Virus record (IMG/VR): IMGVR_UViG_3300025872_000296
Coordinates: 1-24,451 of that record
Source: a virus
Strand: one strand, 5' to 3'
Length of the DNA stretch: 24,451 bases
Made by a program: the position numbers and the translations under genes. Below the pieces are notes generated by a model. The model had not been told where the DNA came from. It saw only the letters and a program-made list of their open reading frames with translations, and did no database searches. Each line of letters starts with the position of its first letter. The first letter of the stretch is position 1. Positions 1 through 6,145 of this stretch are shown in pieces.

Positions 1-1
1 G

Positions 2-172
2 CTTTCAAGAAAGGATGCAACCGCTGCATCTGCTTTGCTGAAACAGATTATTGAACAGCGTGACGCTGAATCTGCCAAGCAACCCGCCAATCCGAGTGAG
101 TCGGACGCAGCGGTGAAACTGCTGGAGGCACTCCAATACCGTGAGCTGCTAAAGGCAATCGCAACCCGATAA
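2..172 (+). CDS. C-terminal end of a probable HK97-type prohead protease (partial)
   Basis: An open frame enters from the window edge and ends at TAA 170-172, giving 56 residues. It begins LSRKDATAASALLKQI, is helical and charged, and has a QRDAES stretch. A C-terminal tail with the pattern 'FLRDAGxSRxxAxA...RDA' is common in prohead proteases that sit directly before the major capsid gene, and the next gene here is the major capsid protein, 10 bases downstream. Such a protease removes the capsid delta domain during head maturation. No catalytic residues lie in the visible part, so the identification rests on this tail and on position. A portal or scaffold C-terminus is the alternative. Confidence 0.5.
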   Translation, partial: LSRKDATAASALLKQIIEQRDAESAKQPANPSESDAAVKLLEALQYRELLKAIATR

Positions 173-182
173 AGGAACTATC

Positions 183-1532
183 ATGCTTGAAAAAGTCATT
201 GAAAAACTGGACGCAATTGAAGCGTCCAACGCTGCAAAACTTGCTGAGACCGCTGAGGCTGTAAAGACTCAAGTTACCGAAGCTGTTCAGGCAGTTAAAG
301 CAGAAACCGAGCAAAAACTTGCCGCTCTTGAGGCAAAGATTGCCGCTCCTTCCATCATTCGCCCTATCCACAAGACTGTTCGTGGTGAGGCAAACCGTCG
401 CTTCCGTGATGTGCTCAAAGAGTACATGAAGGGTGGCAATCAGGTTGAGCGCGAAGTCAAGATCTTTGAATCGGTAGACCAGTTTGACGGTTACATTCGG
501 GAAGCATCTGCGCTTACCGGCTCAGGCTACGATGTTGGTGGCCGTACCGCTTACGATCCCGTGTTTGCTGCTAAGCGTCTTGGCAATCCGATGATGGATC
601 TTTCCCGCATCGTTGCGACCGACGGTTCGGCTTACCAGTTCCGCGTAAAGACCGGCAACGCTGGCGCTCAGTGGGGCTACACGGTTCAGAACAACGGAAC
701 ACCAACGACTGAAGCAACGTCGATCTGGCAGGTGATCCTCAAAGACTTGAACGCACAGTTTCCAATTCGTACTGCTGCGCTTGATGATATTGATGGTCTT
801 GAGCCCAACGTTGTTGACGATATGCTGCTTGAGTTCCAGCAGGCAATGGCAACCTCGATGGTTCAAAACAACGATCAATCGGGAACCGGAACGTCGGTAT
901 CGACTGGCGGCGCTGATGGTTTGCGCGGTTTAGATCAGTATGCTGGTGCAAATGCAACCTACACGGGCGGTACAGTTTCCACGGCTTCTTTCGGAACCTC
1001 GGGAACCGCAACGACCAATGGTTTGCATAACCTTGCAACGTATGACCAGCTCACCACGAACGCAAACACTGTTGGTGCAAACAACATCGTTTATAAGGAC
1101 GTTGTTAACTTCATCTACAGCTTGCCTCAGCAATATTGGACCCCAACAGCAAGATTTATGATTAACCCAATCTTGTTGCAGGGCATCCGTGGTTTGGTTG
1201 ACGATCAGAAGCGTCCGATCTACATCGACGGTCTGAGCCGTGACGATGGCATCGTTGGCAAGTTGCTTGGCTTTGATGTAGTGGTCAACAAATATGTTGA
1301 CAATCCTTCTCAGCCCACAACCGGCGCGGCTGGCACAACTTCCTATTACCCAATGTATTTTGCGGATTGGCAGTTGTTCCACACCATCGTTATGCGCTTA
1401 AGCATGGTTCTGCGTCGCTACGATCAAACGCAACCAGGAAGCATTACGTTCTACGGCGAGACCCGCGCAGCTACATCTGTGCGCGATCCTAACGCTGGCG
1501 TACGTTACCGTTCCACCGGCACTGCGGCTTAA
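183..1532 (+). CDS. Major capsid protein, HK97 fold (copy A, with N-terminal delta-like domain)
   Basis: 449 residues with ATG preceded by AAGGA at 173-177. Residues 1-60 are Ala/Glu/Lys-rich and strongly coiled-coil, as in the delta (scaffolding) domain of HK97-type capsid proteins, which the prohead protease removes. The mature-like part starts near residue 107 (EASALTGSG), continues through VKTGNAGAQWGYT and a helical spine around FPIRTAALDDIDGL, and ends with DQTQPGSITFYGETR followed by VRDPNAGVRYR, where large capsid proteins of the Phage_capsid family usually have P-domain and C-terminal strands. It forms the icosahedral shell. The gene lies between the protease tail and a paralogous capsid gene, and a strong hairpin follows its stop. 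Identification is from family resemblance and gene order. Confidence 0.9.
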   Translation: MLEKVIEKLDAIEASNAAKLAETAEAVKTQVTEAVQAVKAETEQKLAALEAKIAAPSIIRPIHKTVRGEANRRFRDVLKEYMKGGNQVEREVKIFESVDQFDGYIREASALTGSGYDVGGRTAYDPVFAAKRLGNPMMDLSRIVATDGSAYQFRVKTGNAGAQWGYTVQNNGTPTTEATSIWQVILKDLNAQFPIRTAALDDIDGLEPNVVDDMLLEFQQAMATSMVQNNDQSGTGTSVSTGGADGLRGLDQYAGANATYTGGTVSTASFGTSGTATTNGLHNLATYDQLTTNANTVGANNIVYKDVVNFIYSLPQQYWTPTARFMINPILLQGIRGLVDDQKRPIYIDGLSRDDGIVGKLLGFDVVVNKYVDNPSQPTTGAAGTTSYYPMYFADWQLFHTIVMRLSMVLRRYDQTQPGSITFYGETRAATSVRDPNAGVRYRSTGTAA

Positions 1533-1536
1533 TTTA

Positions 1537-1554
1537 AGAGGGCGAAAGCCCTCT
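1537..1554 (+). promoter_or_regulatory. Intergenic RNA hairpin 1 with GAAA tetraloop, between the capsid genes
   Basis: AGAGGGC (1537-1543) pairs perfectly with GCCCTCT (1548-1554) around a GAAA loop (1544-1547): seven base pairs with a GNRA loop. It begins 5 bases after the stop of capsid copy A. No T-tract follows (the next bases are CCCTCTATGG), so an intrinsic terminator is unlikely. RNA stability, processing or translational control is more plausible. Its 3' arm shares bases with hairpin 2. Confidence 0.75.
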
Positions 1555-1568
1555 CCCTCTATGGAGAG
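1551..1568 (+). promoter_or_regulatory. Alternative hairpin 2 sequestering the Shine-Dalgarno of capsid copy B
   Basis: CTCTCC (1551-1556) is perfectly complementary to GGAGAG (1563-1568), leaving a 6-base loop. GGAGAG is the Shine-Dalgarno for the ATG at 1572. Hairpin 2 reuses bases 1551-1554 of hairpin 1, so the two cannot form together: hairpin 1 leaves the site open and hairpin 2 closes it. The pairing is visible in the sequence; regulatory use is inferred. Confidence 0.5.
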
Positions 1569-1571
1569 ACT

Positions 1572-2600
1572 ATGAAACAAGTGATTTTAGAAGGGCTTAA
1601 GCAGGCTCTCCACGAGGGCAAAGCCACGGTGAACCTCGCTGAAGCCTCAGCCCTCACGGGCTCGGGCTCCGGCGTTGGTGGCCGGGTATTCAACGAAGAT
1701 GTATTTGCAAGTCTGCGTTACTGGAACCCTTTCCGGGTTTACGCTAATCAGACAATGACCGCAGATTCGGACATTCAATTCACGGTTAAGACCGGTAACG
1801 CTGCAAACAGCACAAACCCATGGGGCTACACGGTAAACGCTAACAGCGGATCGCCCAACATTGCCACGAGCATTTGGCAGCTTCCGATGCGCGTTATTTC
1901 GGCTCAGATGCCTATCCGCGCAGCGGCGATGGACGACATTAATGGTTTAGATGCAGCTTTAGCCGAAGATCTTGCGATGGAATTTAGCCAGATCGAAGCC
2001 GCGTCAATGGCGATCAATAACGATCAGGCAGGATCGACAACAACAAGCACAGGCGCGACTAGCGGTTTACGCGGTCTCAAGATGTACTTAGGAACCGCGG
2101 GTTCTACGGCCGCTTATGGTAGTTCAGGAACCGCAATTACAAACGGCATTCACACGCTCAACACGGTTGGCTATGCTCATGCTGGCGGCATCGAATGGGA
2201 AAGCCTTGTTGATGTTGCCAACGCTCTTCCAGGCCAGTTTTGGAGGATGCCCGGAACGGCGTGGATGATGCACCCAATAGCGCTGCAAACGCTTCGCAAG
2301 TACACGCATGGCGGCAATTCTTATACGCTTGTTGAAACCGGCGAGGAAGGCGAAGGCCCAGGTGTCAACATCATGGGTTGGCCGGTCATTGTTAATCCGT
2401 ATTTGGACGCTCCTGCAACTGGCGCTTCTCCGATCTATCTTGCAAACTGGCCGCGATTCTTCTGGATTGTTGACCATTCAGAGATGACGTTGCAACGCAT
2501 GGAACAGACGCAGCCTGGGACAATCACGATCTACGCTGAGAAGCGTTTGGTCTCCACTGTGCGTGATGTAACCGCTGGTGTTCGTTTGATCGGAACCTAA
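1572..2600 (+). CDS. Second HK97-fold capsid protein (copy B, lacks the delta-like domain)
   Basis: 342 residues. It is clearly paralogous to the preceding capsid protein: EASALTGSG starts at residue 24 (107 in copy A), followed by the shared blocks VKTGNAA, WGYTV, ATSIWQ, AQMPIRAAAMDDINGLD, NNDQAG, GLRGL, QTQPGTITIYAEKR and VRDVTAGVR. It has only about 23 residues before the shared core and no long coiled coil, so the delta-like region of copy A is missing. GGAG at 1563-1566 is 5 bases from the ATG. It could be a second shell protein, a vertex protein (as gp24 is to gp23 in T4) or an elongated-head subunit; the sequence does not decide. The frame is intact and the core motifs are conserved, which argues against a decaying duplicate. 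Confidence 0.85.
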   Translation: MKQVILEGLKQALHEGKATVNLAEASALTGSGSGVGGRVFNEDVFASLRYWNPFRVYANQTMTADSDIQFTVKTGNAANSTNPWGYTVNANSGSPNIATSIWQLPMRVISAQMPIRAAAMDDINGLDAALAEDLAMEFSQIEAASMAINNDQAGSTTTSTGATSGLRGLKMYLGTAGSTAAYGSSGTAITNGIHTLNTVGYAHAGGIEWESLVDVANALPGQFWRMPGTAWMMHPIALQTLRKYTHGGNSYTLVETGEEGEGPGVNIMGWPVIVNPYLDAPATGASPIYLANWPRFFWIVDHSEMTLQRMEQTQPGTITIYAEKRLVSTVRDVTAGVRLIGT

Positions 2601-2601
2601 C

Positions 2602-3246
2602 ATGCCAAGTCAGCTACAAGGTAATTTCGGAGCGGGTTCGCGTAACCCGTTCAACTACTCGAAAGTCATTCAGAGTACCCGAGACCCGGTTACGCAATGG
2701 CTTACGCTCGACGAAATCACCAACCAGCTCAATTTGTTTGCCGATGAATCTCAAGACGAGTTTTTGTCGCAGCTTGAGCTGGCAGCGCGGATGGCAATTG
2801 AGGATTATTTGGGCGTTCCGATCTTCAATGTGACATATCAGGCTTCTTATTTAATCTCGGGTTTGATGGCGGCTCCGGTTTCGCTGGATCTTCCCGAGGT
2901 TTCGCAAAACGGCGTGACGATTAACTGGGTCAAGTATTACAACGATCTAAACCCTCCGGTTCTCACGACGATTGCAAGCTCGCAGTATTACTACGACCCA
3001 ACTGGGAACAAGTTAGTTCTTTTCGAGGTTCCCAATAACGTTAACACCTACATGACCGCTCCGATGCTCTGCCAGTACACGCTACAAGGCAGTGTTATTG
3101 GTCAGTATCCCGTGGTTAAGCAAGCTGGTCTCATGCTTCTCACGCATTTCTACAATAACCGGTCTGCCATATCTGAGGCTAAGCAGTATCAGCTTCCGTG
3201 GGCGATTGACCAGTTGTTAAGACCATACAAAACTTTGGTGATGTGA
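2602..3246 (+). CDS. Head-tail connector (adaptor) protein, gp6-like
   Basis: 214 residues starting 1 base after capsid copy B. The N-terminal half carries WLTLDEITNQLNLFADESQ and then an acidic/hydrophobic helix ending IEDYLGVPI, the usual pattern of phage head-tail connector proteins (Phage_connect_1, HK97 gp6/SPP1 gp15-like). In these, the 'L(T/S)LxE...L..D...D..L..L...A...E.Y....' helix bundle forms a ring under the portal. The C-terminal part (QAGLMLLTHFYNNR) matches the last helix of that family, where peptides are inserted 'LLVAHWYENR'-style. Length is typical. It is predicted to make the first ring of the neck and is followed by a head-closure-like gene, as in HK97-type modules. Confidence 0.75.
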   Translation: MPSQLQGNFGAGSRNPFNYSKVIQSTRDPVTQWLTLDEITNQLNLFADESQDEFLSQLELAARMAIEDYLGVPIFNVTYQASYLISGLMAAPVSLDLPEVSQNGVTINWVKYYNDLNPPVLTTIASSQYYYDPTGNKLVLFEVPNNVNTYMTAPMLCQYTLQGSVIGQYPVVKQAGLMLLTHFYNNRSAISEAKQYQLPWAIDQLLRPYKTLVM

Positions 3247-3587
3247 TGGTTTTACGCGTCGATCAAATCACCATCAATAATCTGACGTTTGGGCTTACCA
3301 ATCTTGGCGAGCAGACAACGACAGAGACTGCATGGTTTCAGACGCGAGCAAAAACCAAGTCTGTGCATAACCGAATTCGAACGCTTGAGAAGTTTCGTCA
3401 GTACGACAACATGATTGAGTTTACGGTGAACTACACACCCAATATGCGAACGATTTCCGATGCTCAAGAGGCTTACAGCATTTCCTTCCGAGACAAATCT
3501 TGGCGGATCGCTGAGGTTTACGAGCATGACGATCGCCAGTGGGTAACGTTTACTTGTTACCGTAACGAACCAACGGTTGCAGTCTGA
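3246..3587 (+). CDS. Head closure (stopper) protein, phage head-tail adaptor family
   Basis: 113 residues. I chose the ATG at 3246, which overlaps the preceding TGA as TGATG; a GTG one codon upstream (3243) is possible. The small beta-rich sequence has polar N-terminal strands, TAWFQTRAKTKSVHNR and a late EFTVNYTPNMR strand followed by WRIAEVYEHDDRQWVTFTCYR. This is the usual layout of SPP1 gp16/HK97 gp7-like closure proteins (the 'G...W.I..v...d.r...l.l.c.r' end). Such proteins plug the portal channel after packaging. Position between connector and terminator-like proteins supports the call. Confidence 0.7.
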   Translation: MVLRVDQITINNLTFGLTNLGEQTTTETAWFQTRAKTKSVHNRIRTLEKFRQYDNMIEFTVNYTPNMRTISDAQEAYSISFRDKSWRIAEVYEHDDRQWVTFTCYRNEPTVAV

Positions 3588-3991
3588 TGGGCCAGAATTC
3601 AGCCGTTACCTATGCTCAAGCGATACAGGCGCAGCTAACCTCGGTTTGTACGCCCACGCCAGTTTATGCTGTGTTTAACCGCAACTTTGCAACCGAGCCG
3701 ACGTTTGTTACTTGGCAGCTAAGAGATGTTCATCAGCCGGTGTATACGGGGCCGCAGTCGGTCAAGGGTATAGATAGACCTGTCTTTCAAGCGACAGTCT
3801 TTGCTCAGCAGATGGCGAACTGTTACTCGAAGGCTCAGCAGATTGTCGACGCGCTCCACGGCTATCAGGGAACATTTGGCGGCTTATTTTTTGTGGCAAA
3901 AGTAGACGTTGATTGGCTTTTCCACACATACGATAATGACAGCAAGCTACACCAGATTGTTTTGGATTCAACTTTGGACATTCCTTCGTGA
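3587..3991 (+). CDS. Tail terminator/completion-like protein (DUF3168-like)
   Basis: 134 residues, starting at the ATG that overlaps the previous TGA (TGATG at 3585-3589). It has an N-terminal helix (TYAQAIQAQLTSVC), then strands around PTFVTWQLRDVHQP, a central RPVFQATVFAQQ strand with a helix SKAQQIVDALHGYQG, and a C-terminal strand HQIVLDSTLDI. This arrangement fits small tail-terminator (DUF3168/gpU-like) proteins, which cap the tail tube and join it to the head. It directly precedes the tail tube gene, the expected place. Family assignment is by fold pattern and order only. Confidence 0.6.
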   Translation: MGQNSAVTYAQAIQAQLTSVCTPTPVYAVFNRNFATEPTFVTWQLRDVHQPVYTGPQSVKGIDRPVFQATVFAQQMANCYSKAQQIVDALHGYQGTFGGLFFVAKVDVDWLFHTYDNDSKLHQIVLDSTLDIPS

Positions 3992-3999
3992 GGTGAAAA

Positions 4000-4494
4000 A
4001 TGGCTCTTCCCAACAAAGTTTTACCCGGCTTTTCAGCCTCTCTATACTGCCAGCCGGGGGCTACTCCAACTCCTTTAACCACCGCAGAACTTTCTACATA
4101 TGCAAGTGTTTCTGCAATTGCAATAGCTGGAAATCTTGTTCCGGTTGAGGCGATTCCCGCATTTGGACAAGACGATGCAGTTGCTAATTTCTCGGTCGCT
4201 GGCTCGCGTCAGTCTGACAAGATCCCAGTGCAATCTGCCCCAACTTCCATGACGGTTGTGGCCGCATGGAATCCAGCAAGCACAAATCTTCTTTTGCTTC
4301 GCGCTGACGCGTATAACGGAACCATAGATAGAACTTTTGTTATTGCCGCAACAGACGGTACCAACACTGTTTATTTTTCTTTCAATGGACGCGTAAGTCA
4401 ATGGACAATTGATCCTGCTCCGGGCGCAGAAGCTCAGGTTACTTTTACGATTCACCCGCGAGGAAACCAATATGGATGGCAAAACAACACTTGA
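4000..4494 (+). CDS. Major tail protein (tail tube subunit)
   Basis: 164 residues with GAGGTGAAAA upstream of the ATG. It is a beta-rich, Ala/Thr-rich soluble protein: MALPNKVLPGFSASLYC, VPVEAIPAFGQDD, a KIPVQSAPTSMTVVAAWNP strand, then a strand-rich C-terminus ending VTFTIHPRGNQYGWQNN. Tail tube proteins of siphoviruses have a similar length and 'T.T..........v.' end strands, and the gene lies between the terminator-like gene and the chaperone/tape-measure block, where the tube gene is expected. It polymerises around the tape measure. No Ig-like C-terminal domain is present. The reading frame of the next small gene begins within its last 23 bases. Confidence 0.75.
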   Translation: MALPNKVLPGFSASLYCQPGATPTPLTTAELSTYASVSAIAIAGNLVPVEAIPAFGQDDAVANFSVAGSRQSDKIPVQSAPTSMTVVAAWNPASTNLLLLRADAYNGTIDRTFVIAATDGTNTVYFSFNGRVSQWTIDPAPGAEAQVTFTIHPRGNQYGWQNNT

Positions 4495-4660
4495 TGATCT
4501 TGTAGCTTTGATGGCTAGCTTTCATGGCGATTTACACGCTATGGCAAAAGGGCATCCCTTTACCCTTCAAGAGGTGGATGCCGCCTTACAGGAAGCCAGC
4601 CCCGGCGGGGCCGAAGCCGTCTGTCTTTCAGTGTTGAGAGCTCATGCAAAGAGCGAGTGA
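4472..4660 (+). CDS. Small unknown tail-module protein (62 aa)
   Basis: The frame is open further upstream (4409) inside the tube gene, but ATG 4472 has GAGGA (4460-4464) at good spacing, so I start there. It overlaps the tube gene by 23 bases in the +1 frame. The product is acidic and helical (LDDLVALMASFHGDLHAM, FTLQEVDAALQEAS, AEAVCLSVLRAHAK) with no TM segment or signal peptide. I recognise no family. A tail-tube cofactor or small chaperone is possible from position only. A +1 frameshift extension of the tube protein is conceivable, but no slippery site is obvious. Confidence 0.65.
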   Translation: MDGKTTLDDLVALMASFHGDLHAMAKGHPFTLQEVDAALQEASPGGAEAVCLSVLRAHAKSE

Positions 4661-4868
4661 CGATCTGCTGGCTTACTTAGTCACGCAAGCCCAGACCGGT
4701 TCTAAAAACTGGTTTGGGTATCCTCAACAAAGGCTCATCAACATTAGCCTTTGCCACAAGATCGCAGAGAATCATGCGCCAGATATGACACCAGACGAAG
4801 TAGTTAATTATGTGATTCGTCTTAACGATCTGATCTTCAAAAAGATCGTGACAAATGGGAAAGATTGA
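4644..4868 (+). CDS. Small unknown tail-module protein (74 aa)
   Basis: It overlaps the previous gene by 17 bases, again in the +1 frame, with a weak GAGAG upstream of ATG 4644. The product is helical: SDDLLAYLVTQAQTG, YPQQRLINISLCHKIAENH, then TPDEVVNYVIRLNDLIFKKI. No membrane segment or catalytic motif is apparent and I do not recognise the family. The tight overlaps (14 bases into the next gene) suggest translational coupling with its neighbours and a role in tail assembly, which is inference from context. Confidence 0.65.
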   Translation: MQRASDDLLAYLVTQAQTGSKNWFGYPQQRLINISLCHKIAENHAPDMTPDEVVNYVIRLNDLIFKKIVTNGKD

Positions 4869-5331
4869 GGTTAAGGGCTTCCGAGAGTTTGAGGATTCGC
4901 TTTTAGAATTAGCTCAAGAATTCGGCACGACCAAAGCAAGGCGATCATTACTTCCCGGTCTTAAATCTGCGATGGAGCCCGTAAAAGCGGCAATCCGCGC
5001 AAGAGTTCCTGTCGATACTGGAAAGCTACAACTCAAGGTTCGCAACGGCGCGAAGGTTGCAACGCGTAAAGACAAGTCTAAAAAGTATCTTAGTCGCGAC
5101 ACGGTTGCTTTTGGGTTTGTCGATGTTGGCGTTGGCTACAGGGATGCTAAGGGTGAGTACAGGCCAGCAGCAGAGGCTATAGAATTCGGTACGGCAGAGG
5201 TTCCTGCTAAGCCGTTCATACGAAACAGTTTTCAATCAATGGCAAGCTCCGCTCTTGATCGGTTAGCGTCTCTCATGAGCGCTCACATGGATCTATGGGC
5301 GGCAAAACAACGAGCAAAGGTTAGAAAATGA
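4855..5331 (+). CDS. HK97 gp10-like morphogenesis protein
   Basis: 158 residues. The HK97-gp10_like family (TIGR01725) pattern is present: an N-terminal basic helix (LKSAMEPVKAAIRARVP), VPVDTGKLQLKVR, a Lys-rich loop, VGYRDAKGEYRPAAEAIEFGT, and PAKPFIRNSFQSM, where family members read 'EFGT...PAxPFxRPA'. In HK97-type phages this protein helps complete the neck and usually lies between the head closure and terminator genes. Here it is after the tail tube gene and before the chaperones, which is atypical. It overlaps the upstream gene by 14 bases and the G gene by 4 (ATGA). Confidence 0.8.
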   Translation: MGKIEVKGFREFEDSLLELAQEFGTTKARRSLLPGLKSAMEPVKAAIRARVPVDTGKLQLKVRNGAKVATRKDKSKKYLSRDTVAFGFVDVGVGYRDAKGEYRPAAEAIEFGTAEVPAKPFIRNSFQSMASSALDRLASLMSAHMDLWAAKQRAKVRK

Positions 5332-5795
5332 GATTACAAGACAAGTTTGGTTCTTCGTTCCAAAGACAGAAATACGCAGACATTGATTTTGCTGGTCATG
5401 CGTTAAAGGTCTATCTTCCCACCAGGAAGGAAATGCTTGAGCTTGAGGGCAAGATCAAAAACCCTCCTGATGCTCTGTTAGAACAGGAATACGCAAAGCT
5501 AGTCGATACGTTTGAGAAGCTCTACAAGATCAATAAAACCGTAGAGGTTGAGCGTAAAGACGATGACATTGTGGTCGAGGGGCGAAGCCTAAAAGAAGCA
5601 TCACGGTTTAAGGCCCAAGAGATCATGCGCGAGATTGCGCTAATTAACTTGGTTGGCTTTGAGGAAGGGCAAGAGCTTTTTGCGCTGTCGTACGAGGATA
5701 TTTCCGAAGCCTTTTCTCCGGCGCAGATTAAGCATCTAACCGAGCTAATCGAAAAGGCAGTAAACCCAGACTATAAGGAAGTCGAAAAAAACTGA
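5328..5795 (+). CDS. Tail assembly chaperone, gpG-like (upstream part of a G/GT pair)
   Basis: 155 residues, overlapping the previous gene by 4 bases (ATGA). It is highly charged and helical (RKEMLELEGKIKNPPDALLEQEYAKL, in part), ending EVEKN then TGA. The gene sits immediately upstream of the tape measure, where lambda G lies. Its last codons are GAA AAA AAC TGA, so the stop directly follows a perfect A AAA AAC slippery heptamer (5786-5792), and the -1 frame runs into the next ORF. Most ribosomes should make this short form; a minority should make the GT fusion. Chaperones of this type coat the tape measure before tail polymerisation. There is no detailed homology to lambda G; the inference comes from architecture. 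Confidence 0.8.
   Translation: MRLQDKFGSSFQRQKYADIDFAGHALKVYLPTRKEMLELEGKIKNPPDALLEQEYAKLVDTFEKLYKINKTVEVERKDDDIVVEGRSLKEASRFKAQEIMREIALINLVGFEEGQELFALSYEDISEAFSPAQIKHLTELIEKAVNPDYKEVEKN
5786..5792 (+). promoter_or_regulatory. Programmed -1 ribosomal frameshift site, A AAA AAC
   Basis: In the G frame the codons are GAA-AAA-AAC-TGA, so A AAA AAC is in the X XXY YYZ register with the stop immediately after it. A -1 slip reads AAA-AAA-CTG-AAG-CGG onward and stays open to 6145. AAGGAAG (5775-5781) just upstream resembles the internal Shine-Dalgarno stimulators of some bacterial -1 sites, though the gap is shorter than in dnaX. I found no convincing stem-loop or pseudoknot downstream by eye. Confidence 0.85.
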
Positions 5796-6145
5796 AGCGG
5801 TCACTATATCGGCAGATTCGGGCGGCGATGATCTTTAACGGTCAGTCTCCCGAGGTTATAGAAAGCCTTGATGTAGTGACCACGCGAGAGTTAGAATTGA
5901 TGTACCGTGATGGCATGATTGGCGCGAGACAAAACTTAATGTTGATCTCGCATCTGATGGCAATTGTTTATAACGCGCTATCAAAAAACCCAATCAAGAG
6001 TCGAGAGTTTTTCCCGCATCTGGAGGAGTACTTTATCCCTCCAAACTACATGACAAGACAAGAGCGAGACTTCCTGGCGTTTACAAGTCTGCCAGGGTTC
6101 AAGTCAGAGTTTTTAGACATCTTAGGGGGAAACAATGGCCGGTAA
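5792..6145 (+). CDS. Tail assembly chaperone T part of the GT frameshift product
   Basis: This is the -1-frame continuation of gpG. After the slip the frame is LKRSLYRQIRAAMIFNGQSP and onward, giving 117 residues and a GT fusion of about 272. The first ATG (5828) has no good Shine-Dalgarno upstream (only ATTCGGGCGGCG), so independent initiation is unlikely. The T domain is helical (TRELELMYRDGMIGARQNL, MTRQERDFLAFTS). Its tail overlaps the tape measure gene by 11 bases. In lambda and relatives, GT binds the tape measure and recruits tube subunits. Confidence 0.8.
   Translation: MKRSLYRQIRAAMIFNGQSPEVIESLDVVTTRELELMYRDGMIGARQNLMLISHLMAIVYNALSKNPIKSREFFPHLEEYFIPPNYMTRQERDFLAFTSLPGFKSEFLDILGGNNGR

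Noticed and set aside
522-1382. Minus-strand ORFs opposite the first capsid gene
   Set aside because: No ribosome sites, odd composition (His/Arg/Cys-rich), and the plus-strand capsid gene explains the region.
1537-1554. Intrinsic terminator after the first capsid gene
   Set aside because: The stem is strong, but the following bases are CCCTCTATGG, with no T-tract, and the next capsid gene is only 18 bases away.
4409-4660. Longer form of the 62-residue protein starting at 4409
   Set aside because: The extra N-terminus lies in the tube gene and is a shadow (LRLLLRFTREE); ATG 4472 has a proper ribosome site.
5828-6145. Independent gene starting at ATG 5828
   Set aside because: No Shine-Dalgarno, and the frame is open back to the slippery site; better read as the T part of a GT fusion.
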